From Turnera subulata (Eukaryota; Streptophyta; Magnoliopsida; Malpighiales; Passifloraceae), in the NCBI GenBank assembly GCA_028386065.3, contig JAKUCV010001447.1, forward strand, positions 10,503-74,502: a stretch of 64,000 nt of DNA, read 5' to 3'. The stretch's first letter is position 1. Every line of letters starts with the position of its first letter. Positions 1 through 12,466 of this stretch are shown here, piece by piece. The notes below the pieces were generated by a model. That model made no database searches. It was not told where the DNA came from and was given only the letters and a program-made list of their open reading frames with translations. Made by a program: the position numbers and the translations under genes.

Positions 1-315
1 AATAGGAGAGATCCTGAGACTGTGTAGGGATGGGGCTGCACAGTTAGAGCGATTTCGAGGTTGTACAGGTATGGGACTGTACAATTGAGAGTAGCTTAAA
101 CGGTTTGATGGGTACTAACTATATCAACAAGGTGCACCTACCTTTTCGGTGCTCATTCTAGAAAAACTCCAAAGTTAAACGTGCTTGACTTGGAGCAATT
201 CTAGGATGGGTGACCTCTTGGGAAGTTTTCCCCAGAAACGTGTGAGTGAGGACAAAGCATGTTGGAAAGGTCCCGTGTTGGTCTGTAGTGACAGTCGACA
301 AGCCGGGACGTTACA
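1..315 (+). mobile_element. Cassandra TRIM LTR, cut by window edge
   Basis: This is the 3' part of a Cassandra-type LTR, ending in GGGACGTTACA at 315. It matches, in the opposite orientation, the two LTRs at 11519-12466. Positions about 167-225 resemble the 3' half of plant 5S rRNA: an A-box-like AAAGTTAAACGTGCTTG at 171-187 and a C-box region with GGATGGGTGACC near 204-215. A 5S-like pol III promoter inside the LTR is the hallmark of Cassandra. No primer binding site follows at 316, so this is a right-hand or solo LTR. Confidence 0.85.
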
Positions 316-3264
316 GTTACCATCCAGTAAAACTCATTTTTACCATACCCGAATTTACCCCCGGTAAATACTTTACCTATACACCAAACTTCTACTTGGA
401 ATTATCTCTTTGGCTAATTACCCTCCATGATTCCATTTGTCCTAATCCTAATATCATCTTCCTTTACCTAACATCCCTTTGATTTTATCCTTTTAAATTA
501 ATCATACTTATTTGTTTTTATCCTCTCATTTCCAACTATAAATACCACTTCATTCCTTCACTTTCATACACTTACAACCCACCATAAACTTCACTCTCTT
601 CTCATTCCATACACTTCTCTTCCAATCTCCCTCCATCTAAATTTATTATTCTCTTCTACATATTATTATCAAAAGTGTATTATTATTACCAAAGTTGTAT
701 TATTACCTTGATCAAGTTTGATCAAATTTGTATTTATTCCATCAAATAGTGAAAATTTTTCCCATTGTTATAACACAAGTAACAATGTTTTTTATTCCTT
801 AAGCTGAAATTTAATTTGTCCTCTATCTATGCTAGCTCCGATTCAGTACTAATGTCTAGTTGTTTCTAGGAACAAGAAATGACAATTCTTTCCTAGAACT
901 CGACTTCTTTTCCACAAGCACATCTACCCTATTGAATGCCCTTCCCATTGTTGTGTCACTAGAAGTCTAGAACACAATATATTGGTGCGCAGTCTATATA
1001 GGAGGGGGTAAGTTCAACCACCAACTTTTGCAATTATTTTTCTCATGTGGCTCGTGTCCATGCCACGTATAAACACTTTGAAAACAACACTCTTGACGTC
1101 GAGGGAGGTACTAATGCACGAAGTAGTGTGGCTTGATAAAATCCAATGCCTTACGCTGCAAATCATGTTTCATCAAAATGAGCAACATCAAATGGAATAG
1201 TTTATTCAAAAGCAGCACTCCAATCTTAAAGCTAACCAATTGTTAACTCTGGCGCTAGTTAGAATTATAAATTGATCGATTAGGGAGAACGAGGTACTAC
1301 TAATTAAGAAGCATCCTAATCATGAGCTCCATAGAACGATAATTAAAGTTAGAGGTCAGCAAGCATATATAGCAATGATTTTGAGCTTCATTTGAATCAT
1401 TACTGAGAACTAGGAGCCATGATTCAGCCCAACAATGCTTTATGGGTCCTTCTTAGTTGTCTTTACGATTTGTTATATCTTTCCAATACGTCGAACTCAT
1501 CACCCCCAAGGGAAAGTTGTTTGATTTTTTTTCCTTTTTGTTCTTAATTCTGAGAATATATAGCAGAGAATTCGTTATTTCCATTCCATAAATGGTTGGT
1601 TTATGACTGTGTATCCTAAAATATTTTGAGCTATTTTCGGTCACGAATGTGCATTTTATTTATGTTTTGTGGCTGACTTGTTGAGTTTTCAGAACTGGAT
1701 TTGTGGCTTGGAGGAAGTTGCGTCTCCACTCTCCATGGCCGGCCAGGTCATAGAAAGCTGGACAGATGATAATAAAATGCATGAAGCAAGAATACATCCA
1801 AGAAGCGTGGAGAATTATGGCTTAACAAAATGATTTAAAGCCCGAGAGGTCACACTTTCAGTTTCTTGCTGTGGGGTTCAACTCAATTCAGTGACGGCTT
1901 TAATAGTTTTTGTACAATCAGAACCAATGCAGTGTGTGTGCCTAGCCAAATGATCACTTCTACTAATTAATAAAACAAGGCCCCCAAAACGTTTCTTGAT
2001 AAACGCTAATGTTGATATTTTAGTCATGGTGACATGGATTCCACCGTGGTAGCAAAGGGTGAATCAAATCAAAATTGCATGGATTGCAATGGGGTTTTGA
2101 TGATTCCAGAGTCTTCTTGTGCAACACTGATAAAATTATCTATATATTTGGTCAAAACACAGAGAAAATTATTGAAACATTGAACACTTGAACAAGTTCA
2201 TAATTGGCGGAAATTCACGTCGTAAATGAAGAAGTCAAAACTGACACGTTCTTCTACCTTAAAAAAAAGTCGACTATCACGCATTTCCTTTTCCAGGAAT
2301 CTTCTCATCATCTTGGCACTTTATAAACCTATGGTTAGGTGGATACTTCCTGTACGTATTTGTCTTTGTTTAGCATGGTATGTTTTCTAGATAATAGGTT
2401 TATTTAACATGAAGTCTTTTTCGATTTTCCGTTTTATTCAAAAAAATGGGAACTGCATTTATAATTTGTCACAATTTTATTTTAAAGAAACTTTCACTAG
2501 TACGTATTTTAATGAATATTGAAGTTGGTGATGATGCGATTAGAAGCAATAGGTAATGGTGAACAAAGATATATAGTGGTCGGTAATGACAATAATAGTA
2601 ACAATATAGTAACAGTAGTGATAGTAATGTTGATAACACATCCTAATAGTTGTGTAAAAAACAACCAATAGAATCATCAATCATATGTTAATCGGATTGG
2701 ATGGTACGTACGTAGTGATTGATAATGGTTGCAGTGGTGACGTTATCAACAAACAGTGATAGTGGTGGTGATAAACAAGGAGGAAGGCAGGTGATGATTG
2801 TGGCGATGGTTTTAGTAAATAGTGGCTATTAATATTGATGATCGATAAGGTAGAGATAATGAACATGGTGGGAGGAGAAAGGATGTTATTAATTTGGTGA
2901 ATATAAATTAGTTTTGAGATTAGGATTTACGTCCCTGAGGACAGTTTCCCTTATGTAATGCCTTAGCACAAATGACAAGGAGTAACGACGAGTTTAATGT
3001 TTATGTAAAGATGCTCCTGTGCATCATTCATAAAAATTTGCAATACTGTTTTATAGTTTCTACCTATCGAAAAGATTAGAATATGACTCTGAACATGCTA
3101 AATCTTCAGAAGCTTGGCTAAGCAATGACGTCGATTGTGCTTGTTCCGGACCCAACAAGTGAATAATCTTCAAAACATGATTAACGGAATTGCTAAAAAT
3201 TGCAGTGAAAGCTACATTAAGAATTAGTAATCATTTGCCCAGAGTAGAAACTTGATGTGACAGA
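316..3264. other. non-coding DNA, no gene recognised
   Basis: AT-rich sequence with only short chance reading frames. A TATA-like CTATAAATA lies near 537-545, followed by a C/T-rich stretch, so the first kilobase could be an old LTR or promoter remnant, but I found no partner copy. Positions 2520-2890 are degenerate low-complexity sequence rich in GTGAT/AGTA words. Confidence 0.5.
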
Positions 3265-4069
3265 TACAATTAAATTACGCGCAAAAAGGAAATTTCACGT
3301 GGTGGCTTAGTTCCAAGTGTCAACATACCATCCAATCAATGAATTTTGTTTGCGGAATGTATTATTATATAGTGCCATTAGCGGTGCCAGTTGCCAAAAG
3401 AAACTAGTGGAGTTGTGTATGAATCGTCTTCTATTCATAAAAACACCCATAAACATAAGCCGAGTTCAAACAAAAGACAATACAGAATGAGAGAAGTTGA
3501 ATGAATGTTTTCCTGATTTGCTATGTATATGTTGCTTAAATGAAATCTCAAGAAACTTGATCGGTTCATAAGCCATTCATGTCTGTAGAAGTATATGTTC
3601 ATCGACTTAACTCCGCAAAAGAGCGATATTGGGTCTAAGTCATTCCCATCCGGATCGCATATCAACAAAGATGTGAAACTCAAGTTGACCATGAAGAGTC
3701 GAGGATCGATGAACTGAAAAAATGGACGAAAACCTCGGCTTGGACTCGTTTGTGTTTGTGGTACTTAATTAATAAGATTCCTCAAACGTTTTCGATCGAG
3801 TTATAGAACTTAAAATGAATTTTTCGATTTAAGTTGTAGGACACCCTATGTATTATGCAATATTTATTTTGTTTGGAAAATCATCGAGTTTTAATTATTA
3901 ATGAAACTAAAACTTTAGATACATGATGGTAGAGTGTAAAAGAGCCAAAAGCTAAGGAGTATAACAGAGCCATAGAGGAAGAAAAGGCAGAAATACACAT
4001 GCAATATTTGACTGACAGTTGATCAAAGTCATTCCCACCTTGATCGCATATCAGCAATGGTGTGAAACT
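3265..4069. repeat. duplicated host block X, copy 1
   Basis: This non-coding block is repeated in the same orientation at about 15960-16665. Shared stretches include ATTACGCGCAAAAAGG, TCAAGAAACTTGATCGGTTC, GTCATTCCCATCCGGATC and TTTGACTGACAGTTGATC, in the same order. Its last bases (4055-4069) form the target site of the truncated LINE that follows. A shorter, worn copy of part of the block (ACTCGTTTGTGGTACTTAAT) reappears at about 4497-4580. Confidence 0.8.
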
Positions 4070-4452
4070 TGGGGTCATGTGCGCTCTCCGTTCAAAGCAA
4101 AGTTGAGAGCGATATTGGAGAGGGGCTTAATGGGGCTTGGTCTTTGAATGCTTCAGCCCTCATCTTGGAGTCTGACTGCCTTGTAGCAGTCAATTGGATC
4201 AATAAGAATCTGACCCGGATTCAGTTCTTGATAATATTTTACGGGATATTAAACATTTTGTGAAGAGGCCTTGGAAGGTCTCCATTTCTTTTGTACATTG
4301 GGAAGTCAATAAATGGCTGATTTTTCAGCATCCTCCCTAGGGTGTTATGTTGTTCTGTTTTGATGCACCAACACCCGAGTTTAATGGATATAGCCTGATG
4401 ACCCTTTTGTCACTCGCTCAGATTATTAAAAGAAAGAAAAGAAAAAAAAAAA
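4070..4452 (+). mobile_element. 5'-truncated LINE with RNase H remnant and poly(A) tail
   Basis: The 15-bp target duplication CAATGGTGTGAAACT is exact at 4055-4069 and 4453-4467. Between the copies lies a degenerate end of a LINE ORF2: residues like ESDCLVAVNWIN (RNase H) and, after a frameshift, VNKMADF-like text resembling the C-terminal end of plant L1 RNase H domains. A purine-rich, A-rich tail is at 4431-4452. The element is 5'-truncated and non-functional. Confidence 0.85.
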
Positions 4453-4467
4453 CAATGGTGTGAAACT

Positions 4468-6429
4468 GATGTAAACCAAAAACGTCAAAGATAAACAGTA
4501 AAAACCTCGATTTTGAACTCGTTTGTGGTACTTAATAAACGGTATAAGATCTCTGGAACGTTTTCAAGTTATAGAATCCATGGGCATGTCCCAAAGGGTG
4601 TGCATCTTACTTGCAATTTGTCAGGAAGTGATGTGTATCTACCATTCCATTCGCGATGCTAGTATTAGTTTATTTACACCACCACTTTGGGGAGAACTAG
4701 TGGGTGAAACAGATTTCATTGCCTTAGTAACCGAATTAGTCTAATTCATAAAAAAGAAAACAGTGTTTTTTTTTTTTCATGGATCGATAAGAGATTAAGA
4801 CAGAAGAAAGGTAACTTTCCTTGTGGGTTTAAGGTTGTCTGGTCAAATTCGTAAAGGTGATTTAACGAGCTAAAGAGCAAATATTCAGCTGACATAAGCA
4901 TAAGCTTTCCTAATTGGGAATTGATACGCGTGTACCAATCTAACCACTTGCTACAACATATCGTTCCTTGTACCAGGCGATAATAGGTGAATGTCCCCTG
5001 AAAAGTACCTTTATGGTTTTGAGATTTTTGGTTAGTGGTAACGGTTCCTGATATTTGATTGATTAAAAGGAGATCTCAAAGCTTTTGTCCACGTACAAAT
5101 GTAAGTACAGATGTTCTTGGTGCCAAATTTTCCTTTAAGAACAACTTTTGACCCTCTTTTGGGAGTCATTTTCATGATTAGGAAGATCGATGAGGTAAAA
5201 TCGTGCCTACCCTTGGTGCCTCAATTGTGAGAGAAGCTCGGCTAAAATTGTGGGACTTGATTTTTATGCCATCCTTTGCTAGTATACATGATAGGATTAC
5301 TCGACAAAAAAAAAATGATAGGATTAGATATAACATATAAAATTTTGCATTCACTTTTATTTTTTAAACCAGACACATTTTCTCCTCTCTCTCTTTCTTT
5401 TGAGAAAATTCTAAATTTACAAATTGGGACTGCCGCCATGGACTTTCGTTCTTGCGGTAAGCCCAAACGTTGTTTTATTTAGTTTTTTATTTTTTTCTTT
5501 CCATTTTTTTATTAGTCCCACTTTTTGTGGGTTTTTAGTACCTTCTCTTGTGGGTTAGTTTTCTGCTTTAGGGAGTCCTCCCCAACTTCTTTGGGTGTTT
5601 ATTATTTTTTGAAAATAAGACCATGGGAGTAAAAAACTTTGGAGGAAGATTTGATTTGAAGAGTACATCTTTATTTGTTGCTGAAATTTACCCAACAAGG
5701 AGAAATTGTAGCACGAACCATACAAGTTATAATGCCCGTAGAGACGCTCGTCGCCGGAGTAGTGTGCCTTTGTAAATCCTTTTTTGAAGGAGATAAGTCT
5801 TGTTACTGTGTAATTTCATATAGGAGGTTGAGAGAAATTCTTACGTCAAATTTTCATTCTAATTGTTTAGACCTTCAATTATATATTTTCAGATCTCTAC
5901 ATCTGTTAAAAAAAACAAGCACATTTCCAGACAAAGAAAAAACAAAGATCATGCATATATGAACTTATAGAAAGAAGAGTTCATGACTATCACGAAGGCA
6001 TGGATTCGATTATTAAGGTAGGGAATGAGAGCTTCCTAGCCATCCTACCAAAAGCGATAAGTGCATGAGGGAAAAAATAATGATGCAGGCTTCTTCTTTT
6101 TTTTTTTGTTAGTGGGAACACAAAAATAAAAATAGAGTTAGATAATGAATTGTGCTGTTAACATGGTAGTATCATCTATAAGTCTCCTCGATGACCCTAA
6201 AACTTTGGGGCTTATAAATTGTTTTAGACAAATTCAAACGATGGACTAATACTGAGATTCTGCACTGAAAACACCTCCTTTCTACTGCTGCAATGCTGTT
6301 TAGTGCAATTTTTTTTTACTTCCCTTTCATTATGACATTATCTCTGAATAGTAAATAAAGAGAATTTAAGTGGACGAAGTTGAAAGGCACATAGATCCCT
6401 TGTCAATTCACTCAAATTGTTGCTTTTTT
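4468..6429. other. non-coding DNA
   Basis: AT-rich sequence with homopolymer runs. The longest open frame (5675-5962, 95 codons) has no recognisable domain and no promoter context. The only recognisable part is the worn duplicate of block X text at about 4497-4580. Confidence 0.5.
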
Positions 6430-6607
6430 TTAGCCCAGCCCAAAAAAGAATACTCCGAGACCAGATGGGATAGCTTTACCCTTATAAATAGCACTCTTCC
6501 CTCTCCCCTTCACCGAAAAAAAAAAACAAGAAAGCTCCCAATAACAACGAAACACAGAGAGAGGAAAAAGAAAAAAAGAAAGAAAGAAAACAAGAAAGCT
6601 CCCAAGA
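6430..6607 (+). promoter_or_regulatory. relic promoter and 5' leader of the broken DREB2 paralogue
   Basis: The TATA box TATAAATA is at 6483-6490. The surrounding text (AGCCCAGCCC, CTTTACCC before the TATA box, and an A-rich leader) parallels the promoter of the intact gene, whose TATA box is at 13769-13776. This shows the duplication included the promoter. Confidence 0.7.
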
Positions 6608-6660
6608 ATGGGTTCAGAGGTAGCGTCTTTGTCTTCGAGGAAGAGAAAGAGGAGGGACGA

Positions 6661-8984
6661 TGAAGCACCCCGACCCGTATTTACCGTACATAGTAAACAC
6701 GTGCCAGAACTGTTCTTACTACAGTAGCAGACAGTACATACAATATAAAATACAATACAAGCAAATCCAGATACATCATCCGTCACCGATCCCGGGGACC
6801 ATTATTCAAGCCACAACAACAGTAGCAGAAAACATTTGGTACAACAACAAATAAAATACAGCAACATATAATAATCAGCAGCGGAAGACTTAGAATGAGA
6901 TGCAGCGGAGGTATGAATCCGGAGTCTGGTGGAGTAGAAACTGCAGTTGGCCGAACCACGTACCTGTACTACGAGCAACTCATCCTACGGGATGAAACCC
7001 CGCAGGCAAGGGGTGAGTCCGAAGTGCTCACCGACGAAGGATAAACAGTAATATGCAGGATACACAATACTTTCGAAGTAAAGTACAAGCAAAAACCAAA
7101 CAGAGAAAACAACTAGAACATAACTGAGCCAAGACCAAAAGAATATTTATTATTACCAATTTTATCTTTCGGGGCCCTGTCACTGGACAAGCTAGGGTCG
7201 TACCTGGTTATTAACATGTTCCGGGTGCTAGATCAATCCAAGAGAACCCAGGGATGGACATCCCAAAAATATAGATCCAGGGATAGACATCCCAAAAATA
7301 TAATCACGGGATAGACATCCCAAAAATTTAATCACGGGATAGACATCCCAAGCATAGACATGCTTATCACAAGTAACCCTGATCGTAGCCACCATAAAAC
7401 AGTCTCTAACCATCTAGTCGTACCACTACTTTCCAAGTGACAATACAGTCGACAACACAACTTCCAATTATCCAATTATCTCATCATATCAGTTTATCCA
7501 CAATCAACAATAGCAGCAATAATACCACAATCAAACTCAATTGGCTCAGCAGTTCAATCAGGCAAAATAATCACAGAAAAACAAACACAGTATCATGTGC
7601 AACATATCAAAGGTTATCCATCCTCACCTTAGTCGATTTGCCTACTCCTGAAAGTCCTCAAATTGTCCCGGCTCCGGTTCCTCGGGAATCCGCTCGTTAA
7701 CAGCTCCTATATTAAATAATGAAATACGTACACATAAGATGCACAACAATGATATGCAAACGGTAACTAGTACTGTAAGCCGTAGAATTAAACACTATGC
7801 CCACTAGTTTAACGCCCTGGGTCATGTTATCATCATCATTTATTATTTAATTTCAAATGCCAATTATTTACTATACATATACCCAGATACTATTCCGGTA
7901 TTATACTTTGATAATGCCCTTCCCAAAAATATATTATCTTCCATATATAATATTATTATTATTATATATATATTATATTAATTCTAGGCCCAACTTTTAT
8001 TTTGCCCAAAATAACATCCCAAAGCCCACAAGACTTAACGCTTAATGCCCAGGTCACAAGACCCAAGCCGGGTCAAAAAGCCAAGCCCTTATGTTAAAGG
8101 CCCGCTTAATCAAATGTTGGCGTCAACAACTCGGTGTCTTCCCTAATTTTCCAAAACAAAAGTCTTGCAACCAGTAGCCATGCAACTCTCGTACTACCAC
8201 CTACGAATGTAATTTTATACTTTTGAAAAAAAACAAGAAAGGTTTGGTGAGATGCCAACTCACCTTTACAGCGAAGCAATAGCTTTCTTCAACTTGGTGT
8301 GGTCGTCGTAGTCTCAAGGGACAACTGTAGCAAGCGTCACAGGGAGGAGGAAGAAGAAGATGAATGGATACTGTGTTGCTTTGGTTGTAGGGTTGTTGTG
8401 TTATTTTCTTATCTTATATGTATAAATATATATGGAAGAAAAGTTGGTAGAAACTAGGTGCAGAAAAGAAATGCAGGAAGAAGGTTGATATGGTGTTTGC
8501 TTTGCAGGTGAGGAGCATGAAGGGTAGGTGGCGTTTCATAGGCTGAAAAAAAAGGTAAGGTGTAAAGGAGAAGGATTTTTCCTTACCTGGGAAGAATAAG
8601 AAATCAGGCAAGCTTGTGTATGAAGGAGAAGACTTTGCAGTCGGCGATGTGGACGGAAGGAAAGGTGGTGTAAGTGTGTTACACACACTCAAGCGGGTAT
8701 TATCCGGACCAGCAAATAACCAAAATACCCACTTAACTTTATTTCTGGTCCGTTCTTTTAAGGTTAAACCTGACTTTCCTCGAGATTCCTGGACCCGAAA
8801 AATACCAACTCTGTTACGTAAAATCACGAAAAAAAAATTTAGGACGTGGGGTAAGGGTCGGTTTTAGAATCCGATGCATAATTTACCCTGAAATAATTAC
8901 CCAAGATTAATTTCATAAGGTAAATTACTGTACAAAGCTTTTTACAGTCCCGGTAAAAACATATATTTTACCTGGGCTGTTACA
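6661..8984 (-). repeat. 3' LTR of element A
   Basis: On the minus strand it runs from TGTAACAGCCC at 8984 to CGGGGTGCTTCA at 6661, 2.3 kb. It contains a TATA-like stretch (about 8410-8435), a splice-donor-like AAAG|GTGAGT (exon end 8264), an acceptor-like TATAG|G (exon start 7706), a second donor AAG|GTGAGG (exon end 7628), four GGGAT-N4-ATCCC hairpins (7251-7264, 7280-7293, 7308-7321, 7336-7349) and the stem-loop GGTGAG...CTCACC at 7012-7032. These blocks recur in the LTRs at 42-62 kb. Confidence 0.85.
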
Positions 8985-9039
8985 GTCTACCCCCCTTAAA
9001 AGAATTTCGTCCTCGAAATTCATTCCTATCCTGTGAAGA

Positions 9040-9639
9040 GATGCGGATACTGGGACCGCATGTGTTCTTCAACTTCCCATGTAGATCGTTAGCAGAATGC
9101 TTACTCCACTTGACCTTGACCATAAGAATGGTACGGTTCCGCAGCTGTTGAACTTCTCGAGCAAGAATCTATTCTGGCACTTCTGTGTAGGTAAGATTCT
9201 CTGCTACCTCAACATCCACTGGAGCTACAATGTGACTAGGGTCCGACCGATATCTCCTCAGCATAGAGACATGGAACACGTCATGAATACGTGATAGCTC
9301 ATCAGGTAAGGACAACCTGTAAGCTAGAGGTCCAATTCTCTCCATGATCTCATAAGGTCCGATATACCTTGGGCTCAACTTCCCTCTTTTACCGAACCTA
9401 ATCACACCCTTCCAAGGTGCTACTCTGAGGAAAACCTTCTCACCAACATTATACTCTATCTCACGTCGGTGTTTGTCGGCATAGCTCTTCTGCCGATCCT
9501 GAGCAGCTCTCATACACTGTCTCACCGTCTGGATCTTGTCCACTGTCTGTTGGACTAATTCCGGTCCAACGATCAGTCTCATACCTTCTTCATCCCAACA
9601 CACTGGACTTTTACACTTCCTTCCATAGAGAGCCTCAAA
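9040..9639 (-). pseudogene. integrase C-terminus and chromodomain remnant of element A
   Basis: The reading frame at 9603-9169 encodes the integrase tail with [16 protein letters not shown], the GPY/F-type module ([12 protein letters not shown]), and the start of a chromodomain-like tail (SRIHDVFHVSMLRRY). An in-frame TAG ends it at 9169, at the position where element B reads EQILARE. The frame continues past the stop as ILARE and then suffers a small indel in the HSAN-E-TWEVEEHMR region. Homology to the equivalent part of element B stops at about 9639. It is a dead fragment. Confidence 0.85.
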
Positions 9640-9756
9640 AGCATCACGTCCCGAGTTCGAATCCCTAGAGATGCAGCATGGTAAAGGATTTAATCAGGCG
9701 GAGGGAGTGATGTAACAATACCTGGGTTTGGTGGGTCCCTCAGGGAGAGGGCCTTC
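9640..9756. other. filler of unknown origin inside element A
   Basis: This 117-bp stretch joins the broken pol fragment to the truncated LTR and matches neither element B nor any other part of the window. It contains GAGTTCGAATCCC (9655-9667), which looks like a pol III B box, so it may be a piece of a tRNA-derived SINE captured at a deletion junction. Confidence 0.4.
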
Positions 9757-10259
9757 ACAGTTGATATGGTGTTTGCTTTACAGGTGAGGAGCATGAAGGG
9801 TAGGTGGCGGTTCATAGGCTGAAAAAAAGGTAAGGTGTAAAGGAGAAGGATTTTTCCTTACCTAGGAAGAATAAGAAATCAGGCAAGCTTGTGTATGAAG
9901 GAGAAGACTTTGCAGACGGCGATGTGGATGGAAGGAAAGGTGGTGTAAGTGTGTTATACACACTCAAGCGGGTATTGTCCGGACCAGCAAATAACCAAAA
10001 TACCCACTTAACTTTATTTCTGGTCCGTTCTTTTACGATTAAACCTGACTTTTCTCGAGATTCCTGGACTCGAAAACTATCAACTCTGGTCCGTAAAATC
10101 ACGGAAAAAAAAATTAGGACGTGGGGTAAGGGTCTGTTTTAGAATCCGATGAATAATTTACCCTGAAATAATTACCCAAGATTATTTTCATAAGGTAAAT
10201 TACTGTACAAAGCTTTTTACTGTCAGGGTAAAAACATATATTTTACCCGGGCTGTTACA
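9757..10259 (-). repeat. truncated 5' LTR of element A
   Basis: It corresponds to 8483-8984 of the other LTR (the U3 outer end), starting at TTGATATGGTGTTTGC. The inner part of the LTR and the primer site have been lost. The outer end and the GACGA target duplication are intact, so the deletion happened after insertion. Confidence 0.85.
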
Positions 10260-10375
10260 GACGACTGTGGTGTGGCCGAAACTTTAAAGAGGTGGAAAGA
10301 GAAAGAGAACGAATCTCTCCAACCGCCGGTTCGTAAACTGGCGGCCAAGGGTTCAAACAAACCCGTTCATAAACT

Positions 10376-11518
10376 TATATGTATATAGTTTTCCTAATTA
10401 ATTAATTAATATATATTTAATTTCCTCCAGGATTTCATTATTGTAGTTGATTTAGTTGATTTTGGCGTAAATATAGAGACAAAGAATACAAAATTCTTCT
10501 ATGCATAAAGAATATTAATTTTGTGAAGGAAATTTACTTTATGTGATAGCTAAGAATATTAATTTTGTGAAGGAAATTTCCTTGTAACACTATCCTGGTT
10601 CATCTGCGATAAGACTGTGGTGCCTAGTTCTTGAATAGGTAAGCCTGGAGCCTCATGAGGGGCTTATCACCTGAAACCTCATTATTTATTAATAAAGATT
10701 TGGGTTTTTGACTCATAATCCATTTCTTAGGAGTTCGAATCTTTATTTCCAAAAGCCCAACTAGAGACGCACAACAGGGTTTGCCTGAAACGCGCCAACT
10801 TTGGGTTTGGCAAGGAGTGGGTTGCCCTAGTATTCGCGAATAGGCCCAAGGCTCAGTTTATTTGGCAACAGTCTCGTCACAAAAGTTGGGTCGCACCATG
10901 AAGGCCCACCACACTAGGACTGGGATTGCAGGTTCGACTTCATCCTCACTTTTCTTGGGAGCAAAATGGGCCTCTTTGAATTGTTTATTACTAGTGCATG
11001 CCCTTTAAGATGGATGGACCCATAATTATTTTAATTCTTCTCCGGCACAGATGGCTAACAAACCCAACACAAGAGAAGAAGGAAAAAAATTGGGATTAAT
11101 TAAGTACTTAAACAATAATGTCAGTTTTAATTATATGCTTTCGTAAAAAAAGATGTTAGTTTTTAAAAAGAATCCTTATTAAGAGACATCATCATGGTAC
11201 AAGCTTTTTACGGTCAAAATTTGGTAAAAAGAAATCCTTCCTTGCCAGTAAGTTCCAGTAAAATCATACACACAATTAACTCATCTTTCACAAAACTAGT
11301 ATATAACATTAGACCTGGCAATTTGTGTTATCGTGTCGGGTTGAACAGGTAAACGGGTTCTAATTCTTCAACCCGATCCCAATCCATTTAATAATTGTGT
11401 CGTGTCGTGTCCAACCCGTTTATTCGTTTATTATCATATCGGGTACGGGTTGACCCGCGGGTTACCTATTAAATCTAGCCAGCCTAAAATTCAGTTTGAA
11501 ATTTTTCTATATTGCACA
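10376..11518. other. non-coding DNA inside the broken DREB2 copy
   Basis: No gene seen. A 28-bp direct repeat beginning AAGAATATTAATTTTGTG occurs at 10508 and 10553. Positions 11313-11480 are rich in GTGTCGGGT / AACCCG words, like the ends of some hAT-type DNA transposons, but I could not find a matching opposite end. The sequence CACAATTAACTCATC at 11271 is shared with 13405 and 13569. Confidence 0.45.
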
Positions 11519-12466
11519 TGTAACGTCCCGGCTTGTCGACTGTCACTACAGACCAACACGGGACCTTTCCAACATGCTTTGTCCTCACTCGCACGTTTCC
11601 GGGGAAAACTTCCCGGGAGGTCACCCATCCTAGAATTGCTCCAAGTCAAGCACGTTTAACTTTGGAGTTTTTCTAGAATGAGCACCGAAAAGGTAGGTGC
11701 ACCTTGTTGATATAGTTAGTACCCATCAAACCATTTAAGCTACTCTCAATTGTACAGTCCCATACCTGTACAACCTCAAAATCGCTCTAACTGTGCAGCC
11801 CCATCCCTACACAGTCTCAGGATCTCTCCTATTCCGGTGTGGATCGGTTCATTCCCGTGCCCCTCCGTCTAGACGCCTGCCAGAAGCCGCTCCTTGTCCA
11901 TGCTCATCCCGGCACCGGCGTACACTTCCCGCCCTTATAGACCCCGGGGTGTCACAGGCCCACCAACTTCCGCTAGGTTCGTCCCCAAACCTTGCACCGT
12001 ACTAGAGGAGTCCTGGAGCTCCGCTACCAACTGTAACGTCCCGGCTTGTCGACTGTCACTACAGACCAACACGAAACCTTTCCAACATGCTTTGTCCTCA
12101 CTCGCACGTTTCCGGGGAAAACTTCCCGGGAGGTCACCCATCATAGAATTGCTCCAAGTCAAGCACGTTTAACTTTGGAGTTTTTCTAGAATGAGCACCA
12201 AAAAGGTAGGTGCACCTTGTTGATATTGTTAGTACCCATCAAACCATTTAAGCTTCTCTCAGTTGTACAATCCCATACCTGTACAACCTCGAAATCGCTC
12301 CTGTGCAGCCCCATCCCTACACAGTCTCAGGATCTCTCCTATTCCGGTGTGGATCGATTCATTCCCGTGCCCCTCTGTCTAGAAGTCTGCCAGAAGCCGC
12401 TCCTTGTCCATGCTCATCCCGGCACCGGCGTACACTTCCCGCCCTCATAGACCCCGGGGTGTCACT
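11519..12466 (-). mobile_element. complete Cassandra TRIM
   Basis: Two LTRs (11519-11956 and 12032-12466) enclose only about 75 bp. On the minus strand the right LTR is followed by GTTGGTAGCGGAGCTCC, a tRNA-type primer binding site, and the left LTR is preceded by GGTGGGCC as a short polypurine tract. The 5-bp target duplication GCACA lies at 11514-11518 and 12467-12471; to place it, the outermost LTR base at 12466 must have changed from A to T. Each LTR carries the 5S-rRNA-like pol III promoter segment (A-box-like and GGATGGGTGACC-type C box, seen as reverse complement near 11607-11660 and 12120-12175). The element has no coding capacity and depends on other retrotransposons. Confidence 0.93.

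Larger units (their letters stand above)
6661..10259 (-). mobile_element. Tekay-type Ty3/gypsy element A, internally deleted
   Basis: The element begins TGAAGCACCCCGACCC and ends GGGCTGTTACA, and is flanked by the 5-bp target duplication GACGA at 6656-6660 and 10260-10264. Read on the minus strand it has a truncated 5' LTR (10259-9757), a filler (9756-9640), the end of pol (9639 to about 9040), a polypurine tract (minus-strand AAGGGGGGTAGAC, near 8985-8997) and a full 3' LTR (8984-6661). The primer site, gag, protease, RT and RNase H are gone. The overlapping 0.5 kb of the two LTRs differs at about 20-25 positions by eye, so the insertion is fairly recent. It interrupts the DREB2 pseudogene after codon 17. 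Confidence 0.92.

Noticed and set aside
5675..5962. 95-codon frame in the left flank
   Set aside because: No domain, no promoter, no duplicate; treated as chance.
9655..9667. Possible tRNA gene around GAGTTCGAATCCC
   Set aside because: No A box or cloverleaf upstream; upstream sequence is integrase coding.
11313..11480. hAT-like terminal sequence rich in GTGTCGGGT
   Set aside because: No matching opposite terminal repeat or 8-bp duplication found; left as unclassified.
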